Shown one piece after another: positions 7,709 to 16,090 of a stretch of DNA of 64,000 nt. The stretch lies in NCBI GenBank assembly GCA_003247135.1, contig QKAW01000040.1:1-64000 (forward strand), read 5' to 3'. Position numbers and translations under genes: made by a program. The first letter of the stretch is position 1; each line of letters opens with the position of its first letter. This stretch comes from Spirochaetales bacterium (lineage in GTDB: Bacteria; Spirochaetota; Spirochaetia; DSM-2461). The notes beneath the pieces are model-generated. The model was given only the letters and a program-made list of their open reading frames with translations. It was not told the origin of the DNA and did no database searches.

Positions 7709-7740
7709 CTTTTGCGGTTTTAAGTTAAAAAAGGATTATT

Positions 7741-8700
7741 ATGACAAAAAGAAAAGTAATAAAAAATGAAGTTTTACAAAATTCAGAACCAGATTCTTTA
7801 GCGATTTATTTAAAGAATATATCTCATTATAAACTGTTAAGTATTGAAGAAGAAGTTGAAATCAGTGAACGTATGGTTTTCATAAAAAAGCAACTTTCAG
7901 AATTGGATGATTTATTAGATAAAGAGTTGATATCATTTAAAGAACATTATGATAGAAAAAAAGTATTTGAAAAAGACTTTGATTCAATTAAAGAAAGAAT
8001 GATTCAATCAAATTTAAGATTGGTAGTATCAATCGCAAAAAAATATCAACATCGTGGACTTGGGTTACTTGATTTAATAAATGAAGGAAATATTGGTTTA
8101 ATCGAAGCAGTTGATCGTTTTGATTTCACAAAAGGTTGTAGGTTTTCTACTTATGGAACATGGTGGATCCGTCAGGCTGTAATAAAATCAATAGCTGATA
8201 AAGGTCGAGTTATTAGAATTCCTATACACATGCTAAATACAATTAAAAAATGTTACTTTGTAACAAAACATTTAACTCAGGAGTTTCAAAGGGATCCAAC
8301 TCCAGAGGAAATTAGCGATTATTTGAATTTACCTGTTGATAAAGTTAAAGAAATATTAAGTCTTTCACAGGAAACTACTTCTTTGGATTCAACAGTTGAT
8401 GAAGAGAATGCTACAAAATTATCCGACCTGATAAAAGATGAAACAACATCTGAACCATTTGATGCTGTATATAAAACTTCTTTGAAAGAGCGTATTGATC
8501 AAGTTTTAGATGAACTTTCTGAAAGAGAGAGAAAGATTATACAATTACGATTTGGACTTGATGGTGAAGAAGCTTTAACTCTGGAAGAGACAGGACATAT
8601 TATGGGTATAACCAGAGAAAGAGTTCGTCAAATTCAAGAGAAAGCAAAAACTAAATTGAGGCATGTAAAGATTATTAGAGATTTTGAAGAGTCTAGATAA
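7741..8700 (+). CDS. RNA polymerase sigma factor, sigma70 family group 2 (RpoS/RpoD-like)
   Basis: A 319-residue sigma factor with region 1.2 (SLAIYLKNISHYKLLSIEEE), region 2 (LRLVVSIAKKYQHRGLGLLD, DRFDFTKGCRFSTYGTWWIR with the -10 melting residues), region 3 and region 4 with the HTH (LTLEETGHIMGITRERVRQI). It lacks the long N-terminal region 1.1 and the large non-conserved insert of a primary RpoD, and its length is close to RpoS, so it is likely an alternative general-stress or stationary-phase factor. AAGGA precedes the ATG. It follows an NlpD-like LysM/LytM gene, the same order as nlpD-rpoS in gammaproteobacteria. No specific symbol is assigned because orthology to RpoS cannot be shown from sequence alone. 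Confidence 0.93.
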   Translation: MTKRKVIKNEVLQNSEPDSLAIYLKNISHYKLLSIEEEVEISERMVFIKKQLSELDDLLDKELISFKEHYDRKKVFEKDFDSIKERMIQSNLRLVVSIAKKYQHRGLGLLDLINEGNIGLIEAVDRFDFTKGCRFSTYGTWWIRQAVIKSIADKGRVIRIPIHMLNTIKKCYFVTKHLTQEFQRDPTPEEISDYLNLPVDKVKEILSLSQETTSLDSTVDEENATKLSDLIKDETTSEPFDAVYKTSLKERIDQVLDELSERERKIIQLRFGLDGEEALTLEETGHIMGITRERVRQIQEKAKTKLRHVKIIRDFEESR

Positions 8701-8704
8701 TTTA

Positions 8705-9517
8705 ATGAAAATAAAAGTTTGTATAATAGTTATTGTTATATGTTTTTTATCCTGTACTACAACAAGTGAGTATTATACTGGTAGTACAGGTTCTCGCTTA
8801 GGTATAAATCCATTCCCTCAAAATAGTGAATGGTTAAAGTTTATTGATACATTAAATAGCAGAGTTAATAAACAATTAAATAATTCAATTTTGTGGTTGG
8901 TTGCTTCATATTCTAGTCGTGGAGTTAAACTAAACTTTAAGTCAAAAGGTCAAAACATTTATATAAATAGTGAGTACGATTATAATGAAGATTTTTTTGA
9001 TTATATTTCTTCAAGGAAATTAGATGTTTTTTTACTATTAGAACCAGGTGATGCTGATTCTATTAATTTGTTAAAAATGGTTATGGAAAAGTATGGTGCA
9101 CATAACTTTATTAAAGGTGTTTGTATTGACTTTGAATGGACAAAATCATTTATAGATGCAGAAGTAATAAATAATTTATTAGAAGTTATAAGTAGCTATG
9201 GTGATGATAAAATTATTATTTTAAAGCATTGGAACATCGATTCAATTGAGAATCTCATATCTCCGAAACTAGTTTATTTGCAAAATTGTGAGAATATTAA
9301 AAGTATTGATGAGTTAAAATCAAGACATATTTTATGGAGTAGAAAGTACTATCCAAATAAAGTTGGTGTTGAAGTTGGATTTGAAACCGATAGAGCTTTT
9401 TGGAGTAGTTTTAAAAATCCTATATATACAATCTATGACGAACTTTATAGTATAAATAAAACAAATCTTTTCTATTATTGGAATGAAAGTACATTAAGGG
9501 ATGTATTATTAGACTGA
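8705..9517 (+). CDS. Putative lipoprotein of unknown function
   Basis: The ATG at 8705, four bases after the sigma gene stop, gives a compact lipoprotein signal (MKIKVCIIVIVICFLSC). The frame extends to a TTG at 8684 inside the sigma gene, which seems less likely. The 270-residue mature protein has alternating strand/helix segments, including DVFLLLEPGD, VCIDFEWTKSF and KIIILKHWNI, reminiscent of a TIM-barrel glycosidase-like fold with acidic residues at strand ends. No family was recognised and no substrate can be named. Its position suggests cotranscription with the sigma factor gene. Confidence 0.7.
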   Translation: MKIKVCIIVIVICFLSCTTTSEYYTGSTGSRLGINPFPQNSEWLKFIDTLNSRVNKQLNNSILWLVASYSSRGVKLNFKSKGQNIYINSEYDYNEDFFDYISSRKLDVFLLLEPGDADSINLLKMVMEKYGAHNFIKGVCIDFEWTKSFIDAEVINNLLEVISSYGDDKIIILKHWNIDSIENLISPKLVYLQNCENIKSIDELKSRHILWSRKYYPNKVGVEVGFETDRAFWSSFKNPIYTIYDELYSINKTNLFYYWNESTLRDVLLD

Positions 9518-9518
9518 T

Positions 9519-9899
9519 TTATTTAATATAGTCTAATAAAAGTTTATCAGAATCAGCAAAAGAATTACCCAGTTTTTTTATTTCATCAAGTGTAAAATAT
9601 TTAAATTCATCATGTTCATTAGTTTCAATTGCACTATCTAATAATTCTATGTAAAATGCGTAAAGATTAAAATTATGATCTTCGGATTTAAATTCTTTTT
9701 CAATAATAAAATCTTTGACTTCAATTTTTATCCCTAACTCTTCCATAAATTCTCTTTCTAATGAATTTTTAAAATTTTCTCCATCCTCAACTTTTCCACC
9801 TGGGAATTCCCATTTTCCACCAATCGAACCCCCTGGTTTTCTTTTACCTAATAGAAATTTATTATCTTTTTTAATTATACCTGCTACTGATTTATACAT
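9519..9899 (-). CDS. Nudix hydrolase, MutT-like
   Basis: A 126-residue single-domain Nudix enzyme. The Nudix box is complete: GGKVEDGENFKNSLEREF followed by MEELGI, which fits GX5EX7REUXEEXGU. The preceding LGKRKPGGSIGGKWEFPGG is typical of MutT proteins that hydrolyse oxidised nucleotides such as 8-oxo-dGTP, although substrate cannot be fixed from sequence. It is the last gene of a four-gene minus-strand set; its ATG overlaps the stop of the preceding membrane-protein gene by one base. The convergent lipoprotein gene ends two bases away. A 9-bp inverted repeat (9507-9515/9530-9538) spans this junction but has no T tract. Confidence 0.93.
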   Translation of the reverse strand: MYKSVAGIIKKDNKFLLGKRKPGGSIGGKWEFPGGKVEDGENFKNSLEREFMEELGIKIEVKDFIIEKEFKSEDHNFNLYAFYIELLDSAIETNEHDEFKYFTLDEIKKLGNSFADSDKLLLDYIK

Positions 9900-10309
9900 T
9901 ATAGTAACTCTATAGATGGTGCCAGAAAATGAATTAAACCAAATACTATCCCAAGAAAACCTAGAATGTTTTTATTTTTAACAAATGTTTTTACTATAAA
10001 GAGTATAACAGATGAATCTTTATCTTCTTCTTGGGAAATATACTCAACGAAAATTGTTATTCCTGAGATTATTGCCAATATTGCCGGAATTAAATCTCCA
10101 ATAATTAATATATTTCCAGTAAAACGAAGAAATAGAGCTAGAATACCAACAATTGTACCTATACTACCAATAGTAACCTGCAAAATTTCAGATGATAATA
10201 TTTGATTTATCGAAGAAAAACTTTCGAATTTTTTGTAAAAAAAATCCCTTGAAAGAATTAACCCCATAATAATATTTCCAAGAACTAATAATAAATAAAT
10301 TTGAACCAC
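9899..10309 (-). CDS. Small integral membrane protein, unknown function
   Basis: The 136-residue product has about four hydrophobic segments: an N-terminal one (IYLLLVLGNIIMGLIL), two closely spaced central ones rich in Ile/Gly, and a C-terminal one ending FGLIHFLAPSIELL. The acidic loop EYISQEEDKDSS separates the last two. No family was recognised. It lies 12 bases after the upstream gene and overlaps the Nudix gene by one base, so it belongs to the same operon. It may form a membrane unit with the two other envelope proteins encoded there. Confidence 0.65.
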   Translation of the reverse strand: MVQIYLLLVLGNIIMGLILSRDFFYKKFESFSSINQILSSEILQVTIGSIGTIVGILALFLRFTGNILIIGDLIPAILAIISGITIFVEYISQEEDKDSSVILFIVKTFVKNKNILGFLGIVFGLIHFLAPSIELL

Positions 10310-10321
10310 TTTTTGACTCCT

Positions 10322-10825
10322 TTATTGCTCAATAGCAATCTTAACTTTCTTATTAAACTTTCCTGATACAAAATTGATACTAACAAAATCTTTTATTAAT
10401 GTCTCTTTAATTATAAATGTGATATAGATTTTGTCATCTATAATTTTAGGAAAATAACTATTTTTACTTTCCAATAATACATCATCATTCATAATATCAA
10501 TTTTTATTTGATCTGTCCCTATTTTACTTATAATTTTTTTGTTAACTTTTACTATTTTTATAGACAATAATATATTCTCTTCAAATAGAACTGCTTTTGA
10601 TGAAATTTTATAATCATCAATTCTGACATCTTTTGTTATTTTTATAAAAAATGGAATTATTATTACTGCAAATAGAAGTACTAACAAAAGATCAATCAGC
10701 ATAATTTTTAAGTGTGGATTTCTTTTAAAAAAATTTTTGCTACTTCTTCTTTCGTAAGCTTGTTGAGTCGAGATTGATGAGTTTTCTAACCTTTCTTTTC
10801 TGCTTGAATAAAAATTAAAATTCAA
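10322..10825 (-). CDS. Single-pass membrane protein, unknown function
   Basis: The 167-residue protein has a polar, basic N-terminal region of about 42 residues (Ser/Arg-rich), one strong transmembrane helix (IMLIDLLLVLLFAVIIIPFF), and a C-terminal domain of about 100 residues with beta-strand character. The topology suggests a cytoplasmic N-terminus and an extracytoplasmic C-terminus. The family was not recognised. It begins one base after the upstream beta-propeller lipoprotein gene, so the two are probably coupled and may interact in the periplasm. Confidence 0.65.
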   Translation of the reverse strand: MNFNFYSSRKERLENSSISTQQAYERRSSKNFFKRNPHLKIMLIDLLLVLLFAVIIIPFFIKITKDVRIDDYKISSKAVLFEENILLSIKIVKVNKKIISKIGTDQIKIDIMNDDVLLESKNSYFPKIIDDKIYITFIIKETLIKDFVSINFVSGKFNKKVKIAIEQ

Positions 10826-10826
10826 T

Positions 10827-12029
10827 TTACTTTAAATCCTCATCTAAAATTTTATCTGTTCTCCATAAACTTATCCCACCGGCATACTCTGTGCATAATA
10901 AAGCAATCAAAATTCCATCAGGATTTGTTGCGTAGAAACTTGTATATATAATATTGGAATTGTCAATATTTAAATCATATTCACCAATTATATATCCATT
11001 TTCATTTGTTATAGTTAGAAATTGTGAAGTTCCATCTATACCTTGCGAAATAAAATAAAGATATTTTCCTTTTGCAATATCCATTAAAACGTATTGCTTA
11101 TATATATCATCTTTATCATTCTTACTGACTGGAACATCCATCCATGATATATAATTTTTTTCAGTTAAGTCATAATAATAAATTCTTGATTTTATATTTT
11201 CCATTGAAATTATTGCATCTGTCTTTTCATCAAATATCTTTTTATAAAAAGTTAATTCAACCAGAAGTCTATCTTTGTTTCTATCAGGAATTATATTATT
11301 TAATTGTGTTATAGTATTATTTTCATTCTCCAGTTGAGGGAGAAATGTTAAATCTATAGTGTTTTTGTCCAGAAAACTTCCATCTTCATTAAATCTGAAT
11401 ATATCCCAAAAATAAGTAGTTTGTGTTACTATAATTAATCTGTTTTTGCTATCATTATAAATGTTGTTAATGAATGGAAACGGATCCCCTTCATTTCCTT
11501 CCTGCTTAATTTGTTTAACAAATTTCCCGGTATTATCAAACATAAGTATTACTTTCTCATTAAGTATATGCTTTTCTTTGTCGCTTTTATCAAAAGTAAG
11601 ATCACGACTTTTATCGATATAATTATCGCTTAATGCAATATCATATTTCAGAGTATCTTCTATGTAAATATAATTATCTGTAATACTTAGTGAACCTGGT
11701 TCATTGAATTCCCATTTTAATAAATCATTAGAAAGTTCAACCTGATTATCTGATGATATTATCTGCAGTAAATCACCATATGAGTTAAATTTCATAATTT
11801 TTTTTCCATTTCCATTTGAAATGAAAAATATACCATTACTCATTGATATATCACTTTTTAGTGAAAACGGGATTCCTTCCCTTGAAAAAAAATCAAGTTC
11901 ATTCTCCATATTACCTAAGGATAAAGTAAATTTATCTTCTTTTACTAACTCTGTCTTATTATTGCTCTTTTCACAGGATATTAATGCCAAAATAATAACA
12001 AGTATTATGGCACTTTTTTTATATATCAT
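10827..12029 (-). CDS. Beta-propeller-like lipoprotein
   Basis: A 400-residue predicted lipoprotein with the signal MIYKKSAIILVIILALISC and the lipobox Cys at residue 19. The mature protein consists of repeated four-strand-like blocks, for example GIFFISNGNGKKIMKFNSYG, VILMFDNTGKFVKQI and the FWDIFRFNEDGSFL region, resembling the NHL/6-bladed propeller lipoproteins annotated in other spirochaetes. No catalytic residues are evident; such proteins are thought to be protein-binding scaffolds. It is the first gene of the minus-strand set that ends with the Nudix enzyme. About 257 bases separate its start from secA, enough for divergent promoters. Confidence 0.72.
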   Translation of the reverse strand: MIYKKSAIILVIILALISCEKSNNKTELVKEDKFTLSLGNMENELDFFSREGIPFSLKSDISMSNGIFFISNGNGKKIMKFNSYGDLLQIISSDNQVELSNDLLKWEFNEPGSLSITDNYIYIEDTLKYDIALSDNYIDKSRDLTFDKSDKEKHILNEKVILMFDNTGKFVKQIKQEGNEGDPFPFINNIYNDSKNRLIIVTQTTYFWDIFRFNEDGSFLDKNTIDLTFLPQLENENNTITQLNNIIPDRNKDRLLVELTFYKKIFDEKTDAIISMENIKSRIYYYDLTEKNYISWMDVPVSKNDKDDIYKQYVLMDIAKGKYLYFISQGIDGTSQFLTITNENGYIIGEYDLNIDNSNIIYTSFYATNPDGILIALLCTEYAGGISLWRTDKILDEDLK

Positions 12030-12286
12030 TAATTCTCCCCATTATAGGAAATATATAACTTTTAAATTATTTTAGCATAGGTTTAAAATATCTTTAAGTA
12101 ATTATCTAATAAAGATATATTAGACTATTATAAATTATATATAAAAGAAATTTTCTTATCAAGTAAGCAAAAGGAATCTATAAAGGTATAACTGTTTAAG
12201 TATAGTAATTTTACTGCTAAATATGTAAGTAATGATAAATTATTGAAAATCTTGACCACTTAATAAAAAGGAGGTACATTTTAATA

Positions 12287-15013
12287 ATGATAGAAAAAGC
12301 ATTAAACCTCTTGTTTGGTTCAGAAAGAGAGAGAAATTTAAAAGAATTATTACCAATTTTAAATAATATTAATACAAAAGAGTTGTGGGCAATGTCCTTA
12401 AAACCAGATGATTTCCCAAAGATGACGGTTTCTTTTAAGGAAAGATTATCAAATAATGAGTCTTTGGATGATATATTACCTGAAGCATTCGCACTTGCAA
12501 GAGAGGCTGCAAGGAGAGTTTTAGGGGAGAGAGCTTATGATGTACAATTATTAGGTGGTATCGCACTGCATCAGGGTAAAATTATGGAGATGAAGACTGG
12601 GGAAGGAAAGACTCTTTCTTCTGTTGCTCCTTCCTACTTAAATGCATTAACTGGTAATGGTGTGCATATGATTACTGTGAATGACTATCTTGCAGAACGT
12701 GATGCTAAATGGATGACTCCGGTTTTTGATTATTTGGGATTAGAAGTTGGTTGTATTCTGGCTAATATGGATCCAGATAGCAGAAAAATAGAGTATAGCA
12801 AGGATATTACATACGGAACTAATAATGAATTTGGCTTTGATTATTTAAGGGATAATATGAAGTGGGATATTGAGAAAAAGGCTCAAAAATCTCATGTATA
12901 CTGTATAATCGATGAGATTGATTCTATTTTAATAGATGAAGCTAGAACACCTCTTATCATTTCAGGATCTGTTGATGAAGATACATCCAAATTTGATATA
13001 GTGAACCAATTGGTTCAATACTTAAAAGAAGTTGAGTTAGACCCGGAAACAGGGGAGTATCCTAAAGAGGATATATTTAACCCTGTAAAAATTATTGGGG
13101 ATTACAAACTTGAAGAAAAAAATAAAAAAGTTTCTTTTACAAATGATGGTATGAATAAGATTGAGGAGCTATTGCTTAAGAGGGGAATAATTACAGGTTC
13201 ACTTTTTGATGAGTCTAATTTTGAATTTATTCATTATTTTACTCAAGCGATGAAGGCTCATCATTTATTTCATAATGATGTTGATTACGTTATTCAGGAT
13301 GGTCAAGTTCAGATAGTAGATGAATTTACGGGTCGTGTTTTACACGGTAGAAGATATTCTGAAGGTTTACATCAAGCTATAGAGTCTAAAGAAGGTATCA
13401 AGGTTGCTAAAAAAAATAAAACTTTAGCAAGTATTACTTTTCAAAATTATTTTAGGATGTATGGGAAAATTTCTGGGATGACAGGAACCGCTGATACCGA
13501 AGCTCGAGAATTTTCTAAAATATATAATCTGGATGTTGTTGTAATTCCTACAAACAGACCTATAGCAAGACAGGATCAGGAAGATGTAATCTACTTAAAT
13601 AAAGAGTATAAGTTAAAGGCTATTTGTGATGAAGTTAAAGAGGCTAATAAAAAAGGGCAACCAGTACTTATAGGTACAGTTTCAGTTGAAAGTTCTGAAG
13701 AAATCTCAAATTATTTTAAGAAAAACGGTGTTAGGCATGAAATATTAAATGCTAAAAATCATAGTAGAGAAGCAACAATAATAGCTGAAGCTGGAGCAAA
13801 AGGTGCTATTACAATAGCAACTAATATGGCTGGTCGAGGTACAGATATTAAGTTAGGTGGTAATCCTGAACTTAGAGCAAGAAGAAAAGTTGGGACTGAG
13901 GCTACTCCAGAAGAGTTTAAAGAAGCTTTAGAAGTTGAAATTGAAAGATCCAGGGCTGATTACGAAGAAGTAAAATCTCTTGGTGGGTTATTTGTTATAG
14001 GTTCAGAAAGACATGAATCTAGACGAATTGATAATCAATTAAGAGGGCGATCTGGTAGACAGGGTGATCCTGGAAGAAGTCAGTTTTTTGTGTCACTTGA
14101 TGATGACTTGATGAGGCTTTTTGGTGGTGACAGATTTAAAAGTACAATGTCAAAGCTTGGAATGGATGGTGGAGAACCTATTCAACATAAGTTAATTAGT
14201 AACTCTTTAGAGCGGGCTCAGAAAAAAGTTGAAGAGAGAAACTATGAAATAAGAAAGCATCTTTTAGATTACGATGACGTATTAAATAAACAGAGAATAT
14301 TTATATATGAACAAAGAGATGAAGTTTTAGTTAATTCAGATTTGACGAATTATGTTTTTGATACAGTAAAAGAAATTGTAGATATATTAATGGATGATTA
14401 TATTAGTGAATCAAAAAATAATAAGAATGATTCCTACAATAGAATGGTTTTAAGATTAAAGGATAATTTCTTCTATGATCTTGATGCTGATTCAGGTATG
14501 AGCAATGATGAATTAAAGAATAAAATTTTCTCTGATTTAAAATCTGACGTTGATCAAAAGGTTGATTTAGCGTCAAAAGAGGCACTAAATCAGTTTTTGA
14601 AATATGAATATTTAAAAGCCCTGGATACTAAATGGCAAGAACATCTGGAAAGATTAGATGCCTTGCGAGAGGAAGTTAATCTTAGGACATATGCACAAAA
14701 AAATCCTCTTGTTGAGTACAAGAATGAAGGTTTTGCGATATTTGAATCTTTAATAGATGATATAAAAGTTGATTTAGCTAGAAAACTTATGAAAATAAAA
14801 ATTCATAAAGAGCCAAGAGTTCAAGGGATGAGAATGGCGAAAAACCTTAGTTCGACCCATAGATCCATGGCTCAAATGGCTGCGGTTAATGGTCAAAGAC
14901 GTGAAGCAGAGGGTCAAAATATTCAGATTAAAAGAGTCGGGGATAAAATTGGCCGAAATGATCCATGTCCTTGTGGTAGTGGTAAAAAATATAAAAAATG
15001 CTGTGGTGAATAA
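12287..15013 (+). CDS. secA: Preprotein translocase ATPase SecA
   Basis: SecA drives post-translational export through SecYEG. The 908-residue protein is full length: Walker A MKTGEGKT in the first nucleotide domain, the DEAD-like IIDEIDSILIDEARTPLI box, ITFQNYFRMYGKISGMTGT, the second nucleotide domain with TNMAGRGTDIKLGG and QLRGRSGRQGDPG, the helical scaffold, and a C-terminal zinc finger RNDPCPCGSGKKYKKCC that contacts SecB or the ribosome. AAGGAGG lies 11 bases before the ATG. The 257-base upstream gap is AT-rich and holds no clear gene; a TTGACC at 12252 lacks a matching -10 element. Confidence 0.98.
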   Translation: MIEKALNLLFGSERERNLKELLPILNNINTKELWAMSLKPDDFPKMTVSFKERLSNNESLDDILPEAFALAREAARRVLGERAYDVQLLGGIALHQGKIMEMKTGEGKTLSSVAPSYLNALTGNGVHMITVNDYLAERDAKWMTPVFDYLGLEVGCILANMDPDSRKIEYSKDITYGTNNEFGFDYLRDNMKWDIEKKAQKSHVYCIIDEIDSILIDEARTPLIISGSVDEDTSKFDIVNQLVQYLKEVELDPETGEYPKEDIFNPVKIIGDYKLEEKNKKVSFTNDGMNKIEELLLKRGIITGSLFDESNFEFIHYFTQAMKAHHLFHNDVDYVIQDGQVQIVDEFTGRVLHGRRYSEGLHQAIESKEGIKVAKKNKTLASITFQNYFRMYGKISGMTGTADTEAREFSKIYNLDVVVIPTNRPIARQDQEDVIYLNKEYKLKAICDEVKEANKKGQPVLIGTVSVESSEEISNYFKKNGVRHEILNAKNHSREATIIAEAGAKGAITIATNMAGRGTDIKLGGNPELRARRKVGTEATPEEFKEALEVEIERSRADYEEVKSLGGLFVIGSERHESRRIDNQLRGRSGRQGDPGRSQFFVSLDDDLMRLFGGDRFKSTMSKLGMDGGEPIQHKLISNSLERAQKKVEERNYEIRKHLLDYDDVLNKQRIFIYEQRDEVLVNSDLTNYVFDTVKEIVDILMDDYISESKNNKNDSYNRMVLRLKDNFFYDLDADSGMSNDELKNKIFSDLKSDVDQKVDLASKEALNQFLKYEYLKALDTKWQEHLERLDALREEVNLRTYAQKNPLVEYKNEGFAIFESLIDDIKVDLARKLMKIKIHKEPRVQGMRMAKNLSSTHRSMAQMAAVNGQRREAEGQNIQIKRVGDKIGRNDPCPCGSGKKYKKCCGE

Positions 15014-15025
15014 TATAAGTTATTT

Positions 15026-15033
15026 GCCGATAA
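15026..15033 (+). promoter_or_regulatory. Possible sigma28 -10 element before the small AraC-like gene
   Basis: GCCGATAA at 15026-15033 is a perfect match to the flagellar sigma28 -10 box. The sequence 15 bases upstream is TGAA (15007-15010), only 3 of 4 matches to the -35 box. If used, transcription would begin almost at the ATG at 15041, giving a leaderless mRNA; that gene has no Shine-Dalgarno sequence, which is consistent. Chance occurrence cannot be excluded. Confidence 0.3.
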
Positions 15034-15040
15034 TTAAATA

Positions 15041-15319
15041 ATGAATAATAATGAAAGGTATATTGTCCCAGATATAATGGATATCATCTACGAAGATGTT
15101 GTATCGGGACTCTATTCTCCGACTCAATTTTATAAGAGAAAGAACAGAATAAAGATCTTCAAATGTAATATTTGTTGTGAACTCTTATTGAAATCACCAC
15201 TTACAGAATTTGAAATTTCCGAAAGGTTAAATTTTCCAAATATTGATACTTTTCAGTCGACATTTTTTGATTATCTAGGTGTATATCCTGATGAGTTCAG
15301 GAAAAGATTTAAAGAGTAA
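15041..15319 (+). CDS. Small AraC-type helix-turn-helix-like protein
   Basis: A 92-residue protein whose second half resembles the C-terminal helix-turn-helix of AraC/XylS regulators: SPLTEFEISERLNFPNIDTF followed by a Phe-rich helix and GVYPDEFRKRFK, matching the G-V-S-P-x-x-[FY]-R-x-R signature. The N-terminal half (about 45 residues, with a C-x2-CC cluster) contains no effector domain and too little sequence for a full second HTH. Family members normally have two HTH motifs in about 100 residues, so this is a stand-alone and partly degenerate version. It lies 27 bases after secA and converges on rex. DNA binding is inferred, not certain. Confidence 0.65.
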   Translation: MNNNERYIVPDIMDIIYEDVVSGLYSPTQFYKRKNRIKIFKCNICCELLLKSPLTEFEISERLNFPNIDTFQSTFFDYLGVYPDEFRKRFKE

Positions 15320-15344
15320 ATAGAGGAGATGACCCCTCTATTTA
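15317..15344. terminator. Hairpin spanning the convergent stop codons of the AraC-like gene and rex
   Basis: A perfect 10-bp inverted repeat (taaatagagg/cctctattta) with an 8-base loop includes the stop codons of both convergent genes. There is no strong T tract on either side, so it may be a weak bidirectional terminator or a 3' end stabilising structure. Confidence 0.5.
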
Positions 15345-15970
15345 CAAACCGATAAGACTGCATAGCTAGATGACAGATCTTCTCTTAAAACCAGAACTTC
15401 ACTTGGTACTTTTAATTTTTCATTTGTAAAATTCCAAATAGCACTAATTCCTGCATCTACTAATGTATTTGTTACTTCCTGAGCAAATTCAGAAGGAACA
15501 GTTAGTATTGCAATTTCAATTGACTCATTTTTTATCATTTCTGATAATTTTGACATATCGTATGTTTGCACATTAAGAATATTTTTTCCAACCTTTTCTG
15601 GAGAACTGTCAAAAGAAGCAATAATATCCATACCATTTTGTCTAAAACCAGGGTATCCGATTAATGCAGTACCAAGATTACCTGTTCCAATGACAATCGC
15701 CTTGTGCTTTTTATCCCAATTCAAAAAAGACTCTATTGCTGTTTTTAACTCTTTAACGTCATATCCAACTCTAGGTTTTCCGACTATTCCTGTTACGGCT
15801 AAATCTTTTCTAACTTGAATAGGTTCAAGTTCCAATTCAGAAGCAATTACTGTTCCTGAAATAACTTTTAAGTCTTTTTCCAGTGCTCTTCTAATTACAT
15901 TTAAATATGAAGGTAATCTTCTTATTGTAGGAATACTTGCATCTATTTGTGAAAATTTTTTATTTTTCAT
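15338..15970 (-). CDS. rex: Redox-sensing transcriptional repressor Rex
   Basis: Rex senses the NADH/NAD+ ratio and represses fermentative and respiratory genes when NADH is low. This 210-residue protein has the winged-helix N-terminus (IPTIRRLPSYLNVIRRAL; VIASELELEPIQVRKDLAVTG) and the Rossmann NAD(H)-binding domain with IGTGNLGTALIGY, then FDSSPEKVGK and the C-terminal domain-swapped helix. The length and motif order are normal. It is transcribed singly, facing away from the rRNA methyltransferase gene across a 120-base gap. No convincing Rex operator was found at its own promoter. Confidence 0.95.
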   Translation of the reverse strand: MKNKKFSQIDASIPTIRRLPSYLNVIRRALEKDLKVISGTVIASELELEPIQVRKDLAVTGIVGKPRVGYDVKELKTAIESFLNWDKKHKAIVIGTGNLGTALIGYPGFRQNGMDIIASFDSSPEKVGKNILNVQTYDMSKLSEMIKNESIEIAILTVPSEFAQEVTNTLVDAGISAIWNFTNEKLKVPSEVLVLREDLSSSYAVLSVCK

Positions 15971-16090
15971 ATCAACCCTTAACTAAGAAATGTAAAGATA
16001 TATTTATATCTATTTATCTATAATAACACATATTTGAATATTATGAAAATTACTATTAAAATATTTTTATATCTTTTGTAATATAATATT

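Noticed and set aside
9507-9538. Inverted repeat between the convergent lipoprotein and Nudix genes as a terminator
   Set aside because: The 9-bp stem has a 14-base loop and no T tract in either direction; retained only as a remark in the Nudix entry.
12252-12257. TTGACC upstream of secA as a -35 element
   Set aside because: No -10 hexamer occurs at 15-19 bases downstream; the expected region is the AAGGAGG ribosome site itself.
15948-15956. TTGTGAAAA at the rex start as a Rex operator half-site
   Set aside because: It lies within the rex coding sequence and has no inverted TTCACAA partner at the required spacing.
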